NCBI GenBank assembly: GCA_964019415.1 | Contig: OZ025884.1 | Location: 3,603,193 to 3,667,192, forward strand | Length of the DNA stretch: 64,000 nt | Origin: Ianthella basta | Taxonomy: Eukaryota; Porifera; Demospongiae; Verongiida; Ianthellidae | Reading direction: 5' to 3' | Position numbers and translations under genes: made by a program | The notes under the pieces: generated by a model | Seen by the model: only the letters and a program-made list of their open reading frames with translations | The model's database searches: none | Told to the model about the DNA's origin: nothing | Shown: piece after piece, positions 47,270 to 60,100 of the stretch | Numbering within the stretch: position 1 is the stretch's first letter | Layout: every line of letters begins with the position of its first letter

Positions 47270-47680
47270 TTCTTACAGAACTGGTCTTCAATCAGTTGGG
47301 GCCAAACATGAGTTTTCTGTTGAAAAAAGCTATAATGAAGAACATGGCACCTCTTCAACTGTGGAGACTACCACAAAATTAGAATGAAAGATTTCCTTGG
47401 AAGCTGCAGCCAAAATGAAGACAGTTCTTCAGCTGGTTGTAAAGAAAGCATCTAACGTCACCATTCCTTCCACTGCCAAGGTCAAACGTACCAAAGCTGA
47501 TGGTTCTGTGAGTATTACTGAAGAAGAAGGGACGTGGCATGGTGTAGCCTCGTCCCCAGGCCCTTCGCATTAATTCCCGCCCACACTAATTATCACGGAT
47601 GGCCTGGGGACGAGGCTAGGCATGATGTTGCTTATCACAGTGCTCATACTGCCATTCAAGGGTTACCATTGAACGGTGTA
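47270..47680 (+). pseudogene. Broken copy of the aerolysin/natterin-type gene
   Basis: Resembles 31090-31420 on the same strand. It keeps the stretch reading KHEFSVE and the TKVKRTKADGS-like region, but has an in-frame TGA near 47384 and is interrupted by a 74-bp inverted-repeat insertion (47545-47618). The N-terminal part is missing. The 3' flank (47690-47790) also matches the flank of the other copy. It is not expected to make a working protein. Confidence 0.75.
47545..47618. mobile_element. 74-bp foldback MITE with 9-bp target duplication
   Basis: Perfect 18-bp terminal inverted repeats (TAGCCTCGTCCCCAGGCC and GGCCTGGGGACGAGGCTA). They are flanked by GGCATGGTG (47536-47544) and GGCATGATG (47619-47627), a 9-bp duplication with one later mutation. 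The insertion point is confirmed by the uninterrupted homologue at 31360-31380. Confidence 0.88.
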
Positions 47681-48135
47681 GAATAGCCCAAAACCACAGC
47701 ATATGTTATGTATGAAATTACATATTATAGTTTTGCTGAGTTTACTTAAGTACATATTTGCATTACTTTACCTAAGTTATAATTAGTTTACTTTTGCACT
47801 TCACCATGGCTTTTGACTGGGAACTGAGCCAATAGTGTAAGTCTGGCTGTTTCATAGATTCAGATATCCATTGTGTGTGGTGATATTTTCTTGTCCTTGT
47901 TTCATGTCCCCTACGAGTTGCGACTTACAACCTGGTAAGTACGTGATGCAACTGCCAAACATGCAAGTTAACATACCAACATAAGTCATTGTAAACAACT
48001 TCTTAGAATGCAAATTCTGACACGCTAGGGTCACAATCACTACACAAACCGATGGCACTTAGTTAGAAAGGTCATTGCTTAAATATGTATACAGTATCTA
48101 CTTTATCTATGTATATATGAGCTATGCAGGTACTA

Positions 48136-51100
48136 TCACAAAGGCATCGATCCGGTTACATCCATCTGGCAGACACCTGCTGTTGCATTGACCAGAAGAG
48201 AAGACTGTATAAAGTTGGGCTTGGCAGTGCTACCATCACTGGAGACAACCACATCCCGCATGCAACCCACGAAGTCGGGTGTCTCCACCATTTGAGAGGA
48301 TCGAACCACATCTGAATGGACATGAGCAGAAGAGTTATAGTAAATGCTAGTGACTTAATGTACTTAGTGTAACACACATGAAGGCAATATAACCAGTTAT
48401 ATTAGAACCTAAGATGGTCACTGAGTTAGGCAGACACCTGTCTATAACAGCCAGCCTCCCTGGCCCCAAATAGCACTATAGCATTGCACTCTACCTCTGT
48501 AGGAAAACCATGTTTCTATCAGACAGCACAGTAGTGCTGTCTATGTAGGGATGGCCGTGGTTGCTTGTATGCTGTAATAAAAACGAAAAAAGCGCTACTC
48601 CTAAACAGAAGCAAGAACCGACAAAAAGAACTGCCAACAAGGAAGGGAGGCTGTACAGTTTACATAGCTAACCTTACTTCCAAGCATCATCACAATTGAA
48701 TAATTTTTTCCTTAGCTGGCTTGCTCAATAGTCAACGTCAGTACATCAGGGTCCCAGATAGATCTGGAAGGCAGGTTGCGACTGGTCTTTCCGTAGCCTT
48801 CAGCAACAAGCCAAAATATCGCCGAGGATAGACATATAAGGGGTTCTAGCAACAACTCTTCCAACATTGATCGAACAAATCTATACGTCTGTTGCATATG
48901 CGTTACTTCTCCTGTTCTCTTGCATTGTTCTATTGTCCTATTAAACTTCGCCCACAGGAGGGCTTTAACCAAACAAATTTTATTAGCTTTCTTGGGTGCT
49001 GGCCGTCTTAATGTGATATCACATGCGATATAATAAACCAAACAAATTTTTGCAATAATAATAATTGCGAATGCGAGCCATTCACAAAAATCATGAAATT
49101 TATTGATCGTGAAATTTTGCAACAAATGATATGCTATAGGGTAAACTAAACCGTATCTAGCTTATAGAGATGCGCTAGATAGACCCTGCACTCCTTAGAC
49201 TTAATGCACTGTTCACTGTTTACAACATGGTGTACGTTTACGTGGCCATGTACACTACACTTCACACGGCCAATTATACAGTACAAATTGCAACTTACTG
49301 GAAACTCCTCCCAAGTAAAGTGGATGTGCTGCATTCACAGCCATCAGGTTCACAAGCTCAGATGACTCCATGGCAACGGACTCTCCATTTACAGACATTT
49401 CCCCAGAAATGCCATTCTTGGTGACGACCACACTCACCCACTGCCCACTACACAAGATGGTACTGTTGGTAGGAAGGTACTCCAAGGCTACAGCTCCACC
49501 ACCATTGTCAAAGGTGAACCGCAACTGTAACAGAGAGTAGGATGGACATTCATGGACTCACAGTAGCAAACAACAGCAGGCAAGCTTCAACCAAGACTGT
49601 TAGAACAATTAACCCATTAACGCTGAAGTTTAAATTCGCGCCGTGCACCCAGTGCCAAAATTAAAATGGCGGCACACGTGAGCAACGAGTTTGAACTTTA
49701 TTCATGCCCTAGACAGTGGAAAAAAAAGCGCCTGTTGCCAATGTCAGTTAGAAAAATGGAAGGGTAATTTGCCTTGTATTGGTAGCGATATCGTTGTCTT
49801 ACATTTGTGCTGCATTGTGTAATAAACTCATATTCACCCGTTGCGTACTGGGTGCTCGAGTACAGGTCTTGGATGCAACTAAGAGATAGGACAATGCAGC
49901 TGTTCAAAGCCTCTGGACTGCTATCTATCCTTCGAAAGTGGTGTGTCACTGCAAGGCCGTAGTGAGAAATATACAAAGCTTAATGCGTGCTTTCGGTTAT
50001 GATGCCTACGGGCATCATCCGGACTTATGCACAAACTAATAAATGACGCCTACAGGCGTCATTCGATGCTAATGGGTTAAGGTGACCAACAAATACACAC
50101 ACAAGTTACATATGTAATTAACACAGTAAAATGGCTGCACTTGTACATACTTGTATAGTTAAAATGGAACAAAACTAGGCTTGAGCATTAGTTGCAAATG
50201 TGATAGTGCACAGACAATCAATGACTGGCCTATAAGTTAACTTGTCACAATATAGCTTCCTGTACAAGTATGAGTTACAGTCATCATACATACGTACCTA
50301 TTGCACTTCACTTAACACATTACACAGTCATCTCTCATTGTGCTGTGGTGCCATGACTTTACTATACTATGTATAACATCCCAATTATGCCATCTCTCAG
50401 TCCCTCACTACTTTAATGCAAGATCTGACATGTTGAAACAGTGCATTGGGCATGTCATTCTATCTTAATTTCACTAATACATCTTGTTAACCACCTGAAG
50501 TGGTGTGGTGCACTCACATCTCCTGCTATCAACTCCAGTGAAGTGTAGTCATTGGCAGAAGGGTCAAGGTTGGCCAGGTAGAACAGGATACCATCGCAGA
50601 CTGTTGTTCGGAACCAGAGGCTCACAGAGAACATCACACCTGGAGAGAAAGTGTCGAGAATCTGCACAAACCCATTCCCTCTGAAGGTTGCCTCATTGGT
50701 AACAGAGGCTGGACAGTCAGTGATTCCTTGGCTATCCATTGGTGCAGAGAGGTCAAGAGGCTTGGTGTTGATAGAGAGTGCAGTAAAACAGGCTATCACA
50801 CTTGGACGACCCTAGAGAATTGAAGGGGACAAAGTACTTATGTTTGACTTCAGCTGGTAATTTAATGCAAACAACAGGAATCCACATACTCTTGCTACAC
50901 ATACAAGACAGTACCTCCTAAGCACTATATGCATGAAATGAACAGTAGAAGAAAGATATGGTACACATTGACTGAGACAAAACAGAGGTGGATAGCAATA
51001 TAAGTGCTGTAAACCCACTGTTTCTCCTGGTCCCAGTATCCCACGAGGAGGCACCCCTGCAGGTAGGCCTCCAAGGAAAAGTACTTCCTGGGCAATATCC

Positions 51101-54100
51101 AGTCCAACGTATGGCCCCGCAGGTCGCCCAGTGACAACGTCACTCCCATCCACTGTGATTGACCCCTCTGCCATTTGGCGATATAGGCTCACCTGCACAG
51201 TATGGTAACACAAGACACAAATACACTCATACATGAATCACAATGCCCGATTGTACATACAGTACCTGAGGGCATATACAGAGATGCATGTTCCTAGCTA
51301 CACAAGTGCAGTACGTAAGTAGGTAAAATTGTGAAGGATAAGCATAAACTTGCATTGATCCTCCTTTCATTAGTGTAGGTGGTGAATGCAAATGAGTACA
51401 TTATTAGCATAATCCCCCAGTACACAATTCAATACAACCCTCACCATGTGGAACTGCCCATCATCATACGTCTGTCTGGACCTCAGCACAGCCGTCTCTG
51501 CACCAAGGTTGAACGAGTATACCAGATAGCCGGCTCTCAACTCCAGAGCAAAGAAATCACTAATGGAGCTGTTGCCCACAAAGAGAACGATACCTTCGCT
51601 GGATAGAGCTCTGAACTCAAGGGTAATGTTGAAGCCAAACTTCAAGTCTTCCTCAGACACAGCAAAGGACATGAAGCTACCATACATACCAGATAGGGCA
51701 GTGAGAGGAGGTGGAGGTGAGGGAATGGGAGTTACTATCACTGATATGGTAGTCACAGGCAGTGGAGTTGTTTCAGGAGGTGGAGGAGAGCTAGAAACAA
51801 TGGAAGTAGAGGGCACTGTTGTAGTTGGTTGTGCAGGAGTGGGTGAAATATCTGTAGTAACCACCAATGTAGTGAATGAGGGAGTCGATACGATGGAGGT
51901 TGCACTAGATGGCAAGACAGAAGTGGAAGTGGAGAGCACTGCTGAAGAAGGTGCCGGCGTCTCTTGCACTGGAGGTGATGATTCGGGCACAATGGAGATG
52001 GAAGTGCTTATGCTCGATGTAGACGGAGATGGTGTTGGAGATGCAGGGGTAGACATAATGGGAATAACAGTTGACTGTGATGGAGGTGGGAGGGGTGGTG
52101 GGGGAGGAGGCAGTGGAAGTGTTGTAATGGTGGGAGAGGGTGATGGAAACATGGAGGTGTCTGTTGTGACAATCAGAGGAGCTGATGACGTTGGTGTGTC
52201 GACGGGTAAAGAGCTGGATGGGATAGGAAGAGTGACAGACGTGCTCTCCAGCGGTGATGTTGGTGAAGGTGATGGCGAAGGTGGCTCAGATGGTGGTATG
52301 ATCACTGATGAAGATGGTGCAGGAGGCTGAGTGGACACAGGTTCTGGTACAGAGGGTTCCAATACAAGAGATGATGTCTCGGATACCACAGAGCTTGAAA
52401 TCACCACAGATGAGCTCACAATTGAGCTCGATGGTGTGGCTGATGGAACGGGTACAGACGAAGTGCTGGGTATGACATCTGGTATAGCTGGGCGGCAGCC
52501 ATACAGTGCAATACTATCAAGACGGACAGCTGAGTTGAAGTCTAAGGATCTAAGGGAAGGAAAGACACACAGTTAAACAGCTCTGCACTAGTGAATGGAC
52601 AAGAATGTGTTCACAGGTTTGTACACATAATTGGAGCAGAAGCGGCAACAAGTGCTGTCAAACTCACTCAATATCATTGATGACAACATTTCTGATGCAG
52701 CCTCTAAAACTGCTAGCAATTCTAGCACCAGTCCTGTTTGTTCCACCGATTAATATGGCTGAATCTTCTGTTAGATGGACATTTAGCAACTCTGTCCTCA
52801 TCCAGCTCTCACCATCAACTGTCAACTGTAGGCCACTGAAATTGGCAGTCACCAAGACACTGTGCCACTTGTTGTCACTGTATCCAGGCATGGCTGTCTC
52901 CACAATAACCCTGTCAAATGACACCCTCACATGTGTGTGGTAGATTGACACTTGGAGAGGGTAGGCCTGTATGATGGAGAAAATGGGGCACCTCAGTGTG
53001 TTGGGAATATGAAATTTGCAATACAGTATGTGCATGTGTGTAGTTGACACCATAGGCACACATACAATACCACAGTAGGGGGTGTGCATGGTTGCTAATA
53101 CCAATGCTCTAATGTAACCCACAATTCAGACAAAATTATTACCATGATACAGGATAAAACATAGTTGTTAACCATAATATGCAGCTGACTGGTGCAGCTT
53201 TACCTCTAGAAGGATGCCTGCTAGCTGTTCCGTTTTGAAAGAGAAAGCTATTGACACGATGGGAGCAGTGTAGGGCTGGAATTCGGCCAGACCCTCTCCC
53301 ATGAACCGCACACCACTCACTACCTCCGCAGGGCAGCCCCCAAAATGAACCTGCTCAGAGCGTGTGCTTTCAGACAAAGACAAGGACTGGCCGTTGAGGG
53401 CAACGCCACGCATGCATCCTGCAAAGCCTGTGGTGACATCAACAAGGCTGAAATAGGAAGAAAAGGGGAGCCCAAAGGGGTACCAAGGATGACAACCTAC
53501 AAATATGCCTACTAAAACAGAACATTCAGCAAATGTGCACAGATGTACATGAAGGCAATCAGCTACGTAGTGTACACTGCAGATCAACTAGTGCTTGAAG
53601 CGCTTGAAAAATCTTTCCTCATGCAAGGTATCCAGATGGTACTTGCTTCCCTATAAGTACAAACCACTGGAGCCCAAGTACAGAGCTTATTGACTGATTT
53701 ACCTGGTGTTTGCATCGGGAGGCAAACCACCAAAGTAGACAGTAGCCAAGAGGTTCCATGTTTCCATGGTGATGGCAAAGGTGGAGCTCCCAGTCACCAT
53801 CTCTGCACCATTGTCCACATCAATGAGCCCTGTCTGGTTCTCCACTGTGACGGTCACATAGTGCCAGTTGCCGTCATGATATTGCCTTGCAGTAGTGACA
53901 GTGAAGGCATCTGCACCTGCTAGACTGCTGGTAAGATGGAGCCTCCCATCAGAGAGGTACACAGCTACAAACTGGTTGGGGTTAGCAGCCCCAGTGCCAC
54001 GGAAGAGCAAGCCTTCAGGTAGCAAGGTGCGGAACCACAGCGTCAATGTCAACCTGTTGCCAATTGGGGCAGATAACAACTCAACAAAGCCTGCTCCCTG

Positions 54101-57100
54101 AAACCAGGTTCCATTTTCAAACAGTCTATCAGCTTCGACTGGTGGCCTGGGTGTCAGAGGTAGGAGGTCAGTTATAATCACATTTAAACTGTCAGTCTGC
54201 AATACATGACATATGTATGTAGCTCTTATTAGAACATACTTCCGACCAGCCTATACATTCACAGACTATAAGCATCAATCACGTCATAATTAACGGCAAA
54301 AGCTAGATAGGTTAGTATGGCTAATATGACAGTTACAGAGAACACACCAATTAATACATAAAACTAGGCATGAAGGGAGGACATGTAGTGGAAATGCTAT
54401 AGCTGATGTACATTGTTAGACCCTCACCTTGGCCCGCATGGCCTGCCACATGTACCAGGGGGCATGGTCGGTGTGAGGAGTGGGAGGGGCACACTATTTA
54501 GTTCAACACCATCAACACATCCAGTGAAATAATTGTTCTGTAGACAAAAGTGTGTGATGTAAAATGTAGTGACACTAACAAATACAACTGATTCATGGAA
54601 TACATAGGTATACATGATACAATGAGTAAACACACATGCACGCATGCACGCACGCACACACACACACACACACATGCACGCACACGCATACACACTACCA
54701 GATGTACAGTACAAGTTAGTCACACAAGTCACTCACCATCCCTGCACCACTTCCACCAATGGTGACTTCGCTGCTAGTGGAATAGTTGAGCCCCGGGCCT
54801 GAGATCATCTCACTGGTACTCCACTGCCTGCCTCCACCAATCTCTGCAACAGTCAGTCTCACACTGGACCCTGTCCCCGAAGAGCTATCCTCGGTTGCCA
54901 GGAGATGGTACCAGTTAACTCCCACAGGAAACACCACACTTGTGATCATACGGTCAGACATGGAGGTGGGGTAGGAGAGGCCCACACCCCCTCCCGTTAC
55001 AAAGAGGCTCAGAGGCTGTCCAGTCAACGTAGGAGTGGAGAAGAGATAGCCAGAGAAAACCTCAGGCCTAAAGAATAGTGACACAACCAAGTAGTTAGAT
55101 TGCACAACTTCCTGTGGCGTGTTGTAGCCAAGCGAAGAGTTGCCATCCAGCCGCACAGCTACAGATATCTGCAACACAGCACCAATTGAGGAGAAAGAGA
55201 TGGGTCACATAGCATGCATAAAATATTCATACTGAATGTACTCATTGTACTGTACTGCAAGCAACAGATACTGATTGCAGAGTGGTGAAATGGTTTACTT
55301 AAGGCCTACCCTGGCTGCAGCCTGCTTCACTGCCTCTAGTCGACTCCTCAGGTCACTCAGTTCAGAAAAGGCAATCTGACTGAGGTCAGACGTGTTCCTT
55401 TGCTCTGAGGTAATCTGATCTAGAAGGGCTACCCTCTCATCGAGAGCCACATTGGCATCAGATAGCAGTGAGCGAGCACTTGCAGCAGTCACAGTTGTAT
55501 TCAGCACCACACTCTCAAGCTGGGCAACAGTGTCCATTGTTCTTGCTACATTGCTCAAAACCATTTGAGATGTCGATGAGACATTGGCGTACACATTAGA
55601 AACACACATTGCGCCATCTGAGACAGATTGCAGAGCAGTGTCGACATTGAGTGTGGCAGAGGCTGCACAGGAGGAAGAGACAATAACATGAATATGTAGT
55701 ATTGGGAAATGACAATGAAACAAGGCCGACCACACCTTACAGTAACAAAACGACAGAGTAGATCCAACTATACCCTACATACAGCACCCCTCCCCACGTA
55801 CGTATACATATACACTACAACACCACATTAACCACATTTATACCTGTATAGATGTGACCGGTTAATACGACCAGGAGCAGATGTAGTAGCTTGAGGCACC
55901 TTAGGCTCTTATAAGAAGGACTATCACAATACCATGCAATGAATTAGATACAGTCTGCAAGGGTGGGGCCATATGGTGTGTATAGACGTAAAGACAGTGC
56001 AAGCCAGAAGCAGCTTGAGTGGCTCACTCAGACAAAGTAGAGTACTCAGGGTGCATATCGTTTTGTAAGTGGCCAGTGTGATGGCTAATGATTAGAGAAC
56101 CTGCAGTCTAGTCAGTCTGCACTCAACCCATTTGGGACAGAGTGCAGTGAGCTTACAGCCTAACCTCAGCCTCCACCCGGCCTATCCCAAGGTGCCTCAG
56201 CCTGCCCATTCCCAACTGCAAGCCATAGCTTGGCAGGTCGCACTGCGCTCCCAACTCAATCGGCCTGTGCACCAATTTCTAGCACAGGGACAACATGAAG
56301 GCTTCCAGATAGGAATTGGCTCAGCGGGGTCAACTACACGCTGCCAAGTGGAATATTCTTTCAGTTTATGAACACTCCAATGTCATCAACAAGTATTCAG
56401 CCAATGACAGCACTGGGCACACTCTCTTCACCCTGTACCACACATATGGATGCATGCCTCCCATTGGCGGCACTCAGGGGCAACATCTTATAATAAGGGG
56501 GTATGTATAAACATTATTATGCCCAGTGCCAAGCATGCATGCATACATACCTGCAGTAGCATCCAGCTGTGTGCTGAGGTTAGCAAGCCTGTTTGCAATA
56601 GCCTGCAGCTCTTGCACCTGGACTGTGGCTGTAAGAGATGCAGCATCAGCAAGACCGGCTTGCTGCAGGGCTGCACTGGCTAGCTGCTCCAATGCCTCCA
56701 ACTCTGCCAGAAGGGCTTGGCTAGTATTGAGCAACTGAGCTGCACGCTGGACATGACCCTGGGCTATGAGCTGCATGGCCTGTAAAAGAGTATACGAGCA
56801 AGATTTGGAATGAAATGAGACATACATATCTGTGACATTGATGTTGGGGGAGAACATGCTACAGGATGGCCATAGTTAAGGATATCTGCAGATTACTTGC
56901 ATGTACAGTGGAACCTGTCGAAGATGTCTACTGTACAAGGCAGCATAGATGAAGGCAGCCACCTCGACTAAGGCACTGCATCCTAAGTACCACAGTGATG
57001 CAGCCATCTCTCTAGGACAATCACAACTGGCACAAGAGGTGGCTTGCTAGACAGGATCATTGCAATTTGAAAACACTATGCTCAACACTCAACAATCAAC

Positions 57101-60100
57101 AGAGTATAGAGCATTGTTGCTTCACAGAACATCATCAGCTGTCAGCTTGAAACACAATGTGTCCAAACACATGTATACATCACAGAAGTGCCCACCTGTT
57201 GGTAGGCCATGGTGGCAGTGTCGTTTGCAGCAGTGCTAATGTTCAGTGCAAGGTTGATGTTCTCCACAGCCTGCTCGTAGTCTGTCACAACACGTAAGGC
57301 ATCTGCACCAAGGGCCAGACTAGGCCTTAGGATCCTGTAAGTACAGTAAGGAAGAGAGGGAATGTACAGCTTGTTTGTTAAGCACATATGTATGACATCT
57401 GGCTGAAGGCAAGTGGGATGGCATAGCTACCAACGCTTTGCCAATGCTCTGCAATGTATAATACAGTGAAAACTAAGACAGCCACTATACATAGGCCACT
57501 TGTAAGCAGCTGGCTTTGTATATAGGGAGGAGGCTGTGCTACAGAGGTAGTCTGCAATGCTGTAGTTCTATGTTGGTGCTATTTGGGGCCAGGGAAACTG
57601 GCTGTCTTAGAGAGATGGCTGTCTAATACAGTGACCACCTTAGACAGGTTCCACTGTCATGGTACCTGTCTAAGACATGGTCACTGTATAAGTCAGCCAA
57701 GCTCTCTAAAACAGCTAGCCTCCCTGGCCCCAATTGGCACTAACACAGCACTAAAGCATTGCTATCTACCTCTGTAATGCAGCCACCTCTTTATAAAATA
57801 AAGGCCACTTATAATTGGCTCATAGATGGCTGCCTTAGACAGGTATCACTGTACTTTTCTCATCGATACTCTCCGTAATGTTAAGACTCAGTTGTGCACA
57901 TAGAGTGTAGATGCTCCAGACTGCAAAAGGATATCATAACTACCGTAGAAGTGAGTAACAATGCACTAAATACTATGCCAGCAGCTTGCCTTTCCACCTC
58001 CATGGCAGCAGTGCTGAGGTCAGCCCCATGCTGCTCAGCTGCTATCACATGTGTGCGAACTCCCATCAGCAATTGAAGTAGTCCTGCAATGGATTCCTGA
58101 AGATCATTTATTGCTTGCGGAAGAGGCTGGGGTGTGGAGTCAGCATTGAGGACCATGTCAGGGGTAACAACTGACAAGTCCAATGCTACAGCAAGTTGCT
58201 CCAGGAGAAGTCTGATTTGTTCAAGAATACCAGATGTGCTGGTAACCACTTCACTGACAACTGTGCTGTTGGCAACTGACACATCAATGCTACTGTTCAC
58301 GGATGCTGTGACACTCTGCAATGAAACAGGAGATAGATAGTTAATGCATGACTCAAGTGAACAGATGGTTATGTCAATACACACAGGGTTTGTACGTACA
58401 TAACCAAAAATAAGTAGCTCTTTTCTGAGTATGTTAACGTAACATAATGTACACTAGCAGAGGTGCTCTAGACCCTTTTCATATGTACTTTTTACGGATA
58501 TTTCAACACTCACAGTGATATCTGCTGAAATGTTGGCTACATCAGTAGCAATGGCCTCCAGGCCTGTTAGGTTGGTGGCCAGCAGCTGCCATTGGCTGTT
58601 GGCTACGTTGTTTTGCTCCCGCAAACTAGAAAGCCTCCTGTACAGGTCTTCTGCTTGCCCTTGCTGGACTTGTGACATTGTGTCAGCACTTTGAGCAGTG
58701 GAGAGCACAGTTTCAATAAAACCAGCATCAGCTTCTGCACTGGTGATGTTTGTACCAAAGTCAATGGCAGTGATAGAGGAGTGAACAGCAGTAATATTTG
58801 CAAGTATCTCATTTGCTTCCAGCTCCCAGGCAAGCAGTTCAGTTTGTGCCCGTTGGAGGTGGTCACTAAGCTCCACGGCAGCAACAAGTGCCCCAGTCAT
58901 TGCTGTTTCTTCTGCAGTGATGCCTGTGAGCTGAACATCAGACTGGTCAAGAAGAACCTGGATCCTGGGCTGCAGGTTAGCCAGAGTACTTTCCAGGTAG
59001 CCCAGCCTTGCAGAGAGGCTATCTCGTGTGGATTGTAACATGCCATACTGGGAATAGAGGCCATTCATGGCTGTTTCAGCACTGTTTAAATCGATCTGAA
59101 GAGGAAGAGGGAAGAGTAATGTTGTGTTAAGGGTTGGGTCTCCATTGTCTACAGCTACAACTATGTGCTGGCTTGAGAAACACAAGGAATGGTGTGACAT
59201 TGCAATTTCATATCAAAACCAGGCAGAAACAACTGTTGTGACAGACACAATTAGTACACGTTGGACCAGCCATGTTTGTTACACTTGTAGGACGCATCAC
59301 AACAAAGCACTGATCAACATAATCTCCTAAGGACTAAGCAGGCGAGCGAAAGTCAGCAAACTGTGTACAAACAATATTACAGCATGTAGATACATACTTA
59401 TGGTGAACTTGTCATGACAGTAGTAACACATGCCACACGCACAGTGGTTGCCTCACCAATAACTCATCCACTCGCATTGACACATTCTGCAGTCCGACCA
59501 CATCCAACTGATGCAGTCCGACCAAAGTGTTGACAGAGCTCACAAGTCCCTGTAGCAGGGCCTCAATGCTAGTGACAATGGACACCAGACGGTCCACACA
59601 CTCCCCACAGTCTACAGGAGTTGGAACAGAGAGACTGGGGTATGCTTCAGTACACAGTGGAGGTACATAAGTGCTGGGAGGGGTGTTTGTATTACATGTA
59701 TTATATGCAAGAAATATGATGCACAGATTCCATGAGTCTCTCAGGCTATTCACTATATACAGAACATAAGGTGGGTGGCGGGTACTGCCATTATTCCCAA
59801 TGTGGTCGGACAAGGCCCTAAGATTGCAAAATACCCTGTTGATCTAATTGCATTCCTGACAATTCATCAGCATACTGGTGTATTACATCTATAGCTCATC
59901 ATCGTCTGAAGTTGAGTATGTCTACCCCATGGCAATGCCCTCTGTTCCTTTGTGTCCCCCTGCATGGTATGACCTCTCTGCACATAGTCAGAGAGGTAGA
60001 TGATGGAAAGGGCTTGTGTGGCCAATGGGCCAGTTTTCACTAAGAAATTCCTAGCTATGGCAGCACTTGTCTGGGATTGCCAGCAATGTAGGCACATATA

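Noticed and set aside
51563..52330. 255-codon + strand frame rich in Gly and Val
   Set aside because: It is the antisense shadow of the Ser/Thr/Pro-rich laminin exon; low-complexity codons leave the other strand open.
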